Source of the DNA: an uncultured Coprococcus sp.
GTDB lineage: Bacteria; Bacillota_A; Clostridia; Lachnospirales; Lachnospiraceae
Assembly: GCA_900767685.1 (NCBI GenBank)
Contig: CAAGAB010000225.1
Location: forward strand, 1 to 7,283
Length of the DNA: 7,283 nucleotides
Direction: 5' to 3'
Shown: piece by piece, positions 6,181 through 7,283 of the stretch
Numbering within the stretch: the stretch's first letter is position 1
How the letters are laid out: the number at the start of each line of letters is the position of its first letter
Made by a program: the position numbers and the translations under genes
Notes under the pieces: model-generated
Told to the model about the DNA's origin: nothing
Databases searched by the model: none
What the model saw: only the letters and a program-made list of their open reading frames with translations

Positions 6181-6219
6181 ATCGTAAGGAGGACCCGCTT
6201 GCGGGAGATTCCTTGCGAT
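6181..6219 (+). other. Intercistronic hairpin I masking a ribosome-binding-like sequence
   Basis: ATCGTAAGGA (6181-6190) pairs with TCCTTGCGAT (6210-6219) along 10 positions with one U-G pair. After a small internal loop, CCCG (6194-6197) and CGGG (6202-6205) close a CTTG tetraloop. The hairpin begins 2 bases after the stop of the first regulator gene and pairs away the AAGGA of the first of two AAGGAGG copies. Confidence 0.6.
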
Positions 6220-6276
6220 GTACGCATGCGCCGCGCGTAGCGCCTCTCATGCGCATGCACCTTAGTTAAGGAGGAC
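6185..6276 (+). repeat. 10-bp direct repeat flanking a GC-rich palindromic segment
   Basis: TAAGGAGGAC occurs at 6185-6194 and again at 6267-6276. The 72 bases between (6195-6266) are 45/72 G/C, richer than the flanking genes, and largely self-complementary. Removing one repeat plus the interior leaves a stop-to-ATG distance of 21 bases, with the site AAGGAGG 7 bases before the ATG, an ordinary operon junction. This suggests a small insertion or duplication. The repeat is mostly ribosome-binding consensus, so chance similarity is possible, and no terminal inverted repeats of a known element are visible. Confidence 0.45.
6224..6258 (+). other. Intercistronic hairpin II (GC-rich palindrome)
   Basis: GCATGCGC (6224-6231) and GCGCATGC (6251-6258) are perfect 8-bp inverted arms. 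Inside them GCGC-GTA-GCGC (6233-6243) can form a second short hairpin. No T-tract follows, so it is not a standard terminator. It could protect or separate the two cistrons or belong to a small repeat element. Confidence 0.6.
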
Positions 6277-6281
6277 GAAAT

Positions 6282-7127
6282 ATGGCTCAAGGAGAGAATT
6301 TCAAGAGAAACAATCTTCCCACCATGCAGCAGATACGATATCTGACGGAGCTGGAAAAGCTGGAAAATAAGCGCGGAAATGTATCCATGATATCGGAGAT
6401 ATGCGGCGTGCATCATGGCTCCGTGAGCAGATATTTCAAGCTGTGCGTGGAAGGTGGAATGCTGAATGCAGATTACACATTTACCAGAGAGGGCAGGGAA
6501 TGGCTCCACAAATATCAGAGGCTCATCACAGATCTGGAGAAATATCTTCAGAACATCGGGGTGGGCTGCGAGGAGGTTCCGTCATCTGTCCGGCAAATGG
6601 TAGAGAGTCTGGATTATTATGTACTGTCCAGCATGATAAGAAACGACCAGGAGATGCGCAGGGAATATGCTCCGAGCAAACGCAGTCCGGCGTTCACGAT
6701 GAAAAGCTTTCTGAGTGATGTGCTGGCATATGGCACGGAGCCTGTGAGTTTCGCATTGTTCAGGCTGGATGCACAGAAAAGGTGCTGCAGTCTGTCCATG
6801 GCAAATAGAGGTTTTGTACATCCTGCGATACTCAGGCACAACAAGCGAGGGAGCTGGCTGCAGCTCACCATCAAGGATATGAAGGCTGAGTCGAGGATGA
6901 CAGGAGAATACATGACAGGTCATCTGGAATCCATGAAATATGAGGAAAATGGTGTATTGCAGCAGGCGGAGATCAGGGAAGGACAGCTCCGAATACCGCT
7001 GGAGGCGTGCCATTTCACCAAAAAGCAGGGCGGCGAAGTGATGGGAACAATCCCTGTCACAGTGACTTGCAGTGTGGGAAGAAACCACATGCCGGAGAGC
7101 ACAGCAGTGCTGGCATTCTGGTTGTAG
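6282..7127 (+). CDS. Diverged DtxR-like paralogue lacking metal ligands, same unknown C-terminal domain
   Basis: AAGGAGG (6268-6274) lies 7 bases before the ATG; the site sits in the small palindrome CCTTA-GT-TAAGG (6260-6271). The 281-residue protein has a winged-helix-like N-terminus (about 15-75: MISEICGVHHGSVSRYFKLC, FTREGREWL) and then a helical stretch, EKYLQNIG, that aligns with THFLQMIC of the preceding protein. Aligned this way, the metal positions D29, E32, H98, C121, E124 and H125 of the first protein become R19, T22, I82, V103, M106 and V107, so metal sensing is probably lost. The C-terminal part shares the pattern of the first protein: EGQLRIPLEACHF (233-245) against KGIKLPTEAFTF, and both end in an aromatic/Leu-rich strand. 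It may partner with or modulate the first regulator; this is inference. The homology is judged by eye and no database family is claimed. Confidence 0.7.
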   Translation: MAQGENFKRNNLPTMQQIRYLTELEKLENKRGNVSMISEICGVHHGSVSRYFKLCVEGGMLNADYTFTREGREWLHKYQRLITDLEKYLQNIGVGCEEVPSSVRQMVESLDYYVLSSMIRNDQEMRREYAPSKRSPAFTMKSFLSDVLAYGTEPVSFALFRLDAQKRCCSLSMANRGFVHPAILRHNKRGSWLQLTIKDMKAESRMTGEYMTGHLESMKYEENGVLQQAEIREGQLRIPLEACHFTKKQGGEVMGTIPVTVTCSVGRNHMPESTAVLAFWL

Positions 7128-7283
7128 GAAAATAGAGATTATTGGCGGAAGACGCCGGATATAAATGATACAAATAAAATAAAAAAGCCTGCAAATAAAA
7201 AGTCAAGGCTAAATTGAAAGAACATTGAAAATTTTATACAGGTTGAAAATTGGGTATCAAAATAAGACCACCACACCAGTGCT
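7128..7283. other. AT-rich right edge without a convincing gene
   Basis: After the second regulator gene, a short GGCG-GAAGA-CGCC hairpin (7144-7156) lacks a T-tract and is a doubtful terminator. TTGAAA occurs three times (7214, 7225, 7243), and TATACA (7235-7240) sits 15 bases after the first copy, at best a weak plus-strand promoter for a gene beyond the window. Confidence 0.4.
7170..7210 (-). terminator. Possible minus-strand terminator near the right edge
   Basis: Read on the minus strand, AGCCT (7210-7206) and AGGCT (7190-7186) form a 5-bp stem with a 15-base loop, followed by TTTTTATTTTATTTG. It would serve a convergent gene entering from the right, of which no more than a short C-terminal tail could lie inside the window. 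The stem is short. Confidence 0.3.

Noticed and set aside
5989..6240. Plus-strand ORF of 83 codons crossing the end of the first regulator gene
   Set aside because: It overlaps the conserved C-terminal region in another frame and has an Arg-rich, shadow-like composition.
7142..7282. Open minus-strand frame of about 47 codons at the right edge
   Set aside because: It is Phe-rich, runs through the possible terminator and T-tract, and resembles no protein I know.

Overview
The window looks like a chromosomal segment of a low-to-mid GC Gram-positive bacterium, most likely an anaerobic Clostridia member of the Lachnospiraceae type. The reasons are strong AAGGAGG-type ribosome binding sites, frequent ATA (Ile) and AGA (Arg) codons, short intergenic regions with hairpin/T-tract terminators, and the protein families present. 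No gene marks a species, so this is inference. All genes that can be supported lie on the plus strand.

Region 1 (1-3370), methionine synthesis. A LysR-type regulator, cut at its N-terminus by the window edge, ends in an intrinsic terminator. A promoter and metE follow. MetE is the cobalamin-independent methionine synthase, complete, with all its zinc ligands and substrate residues. A perfect 11-bp palindrome overlaps the metE -35 element and is the natural candidate operator for the upstream regulator.

Region 2 (3371-3657), non-coding but dense. A chain of almost contiguous hairpins (about 3411-3512) ends in a strong terminator and may be a small structured RNA or an elaborate metE 3' end. 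After it comes a perfect-consensus promoter (TTGACA-16-TATAAT) flanked by two inverted repeats that share the half-site TTCRGYA. This arrangement fits an autoregulated toxin-antitoxin promoter.

Region 3 (3658-5098), an AT-richer type IV toxin-antitoxin (AbiE) module. The antitoxin abiEi is intact. The toxin abiEii starts by ATGA overlap, as expected, but carries an out-of-frame internal deletion that removed the nucleotide-binding GG/GS segment just before the catalytic DID motif. The locus is therefore probably an orphan antitoxin with a dead toxin.

Region 4 (5199-7127), a two-gene operon of unusual DtxR/MntR-like regulators. The first protein has a recognisable metal-dependent repressor N-terminus with most metal ligands kept, followed by a C-terminal domain of about 140 residues that I do not recognise. 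The second appears to be a diverged paralogue with the same layout but without the metal ligands. The intercistronic gap holds a GC-rich double-hairpin segment flanked by a 10-bp direct repeat (TAAGGAGGAC) that duplicates the ribosome binding site. Their targets are not visible; neighbouring genes beyond the right edge may be relevant.

The last 156 bases are AT-rich and hold no convincing gene, only a possible minus-strand terminator.
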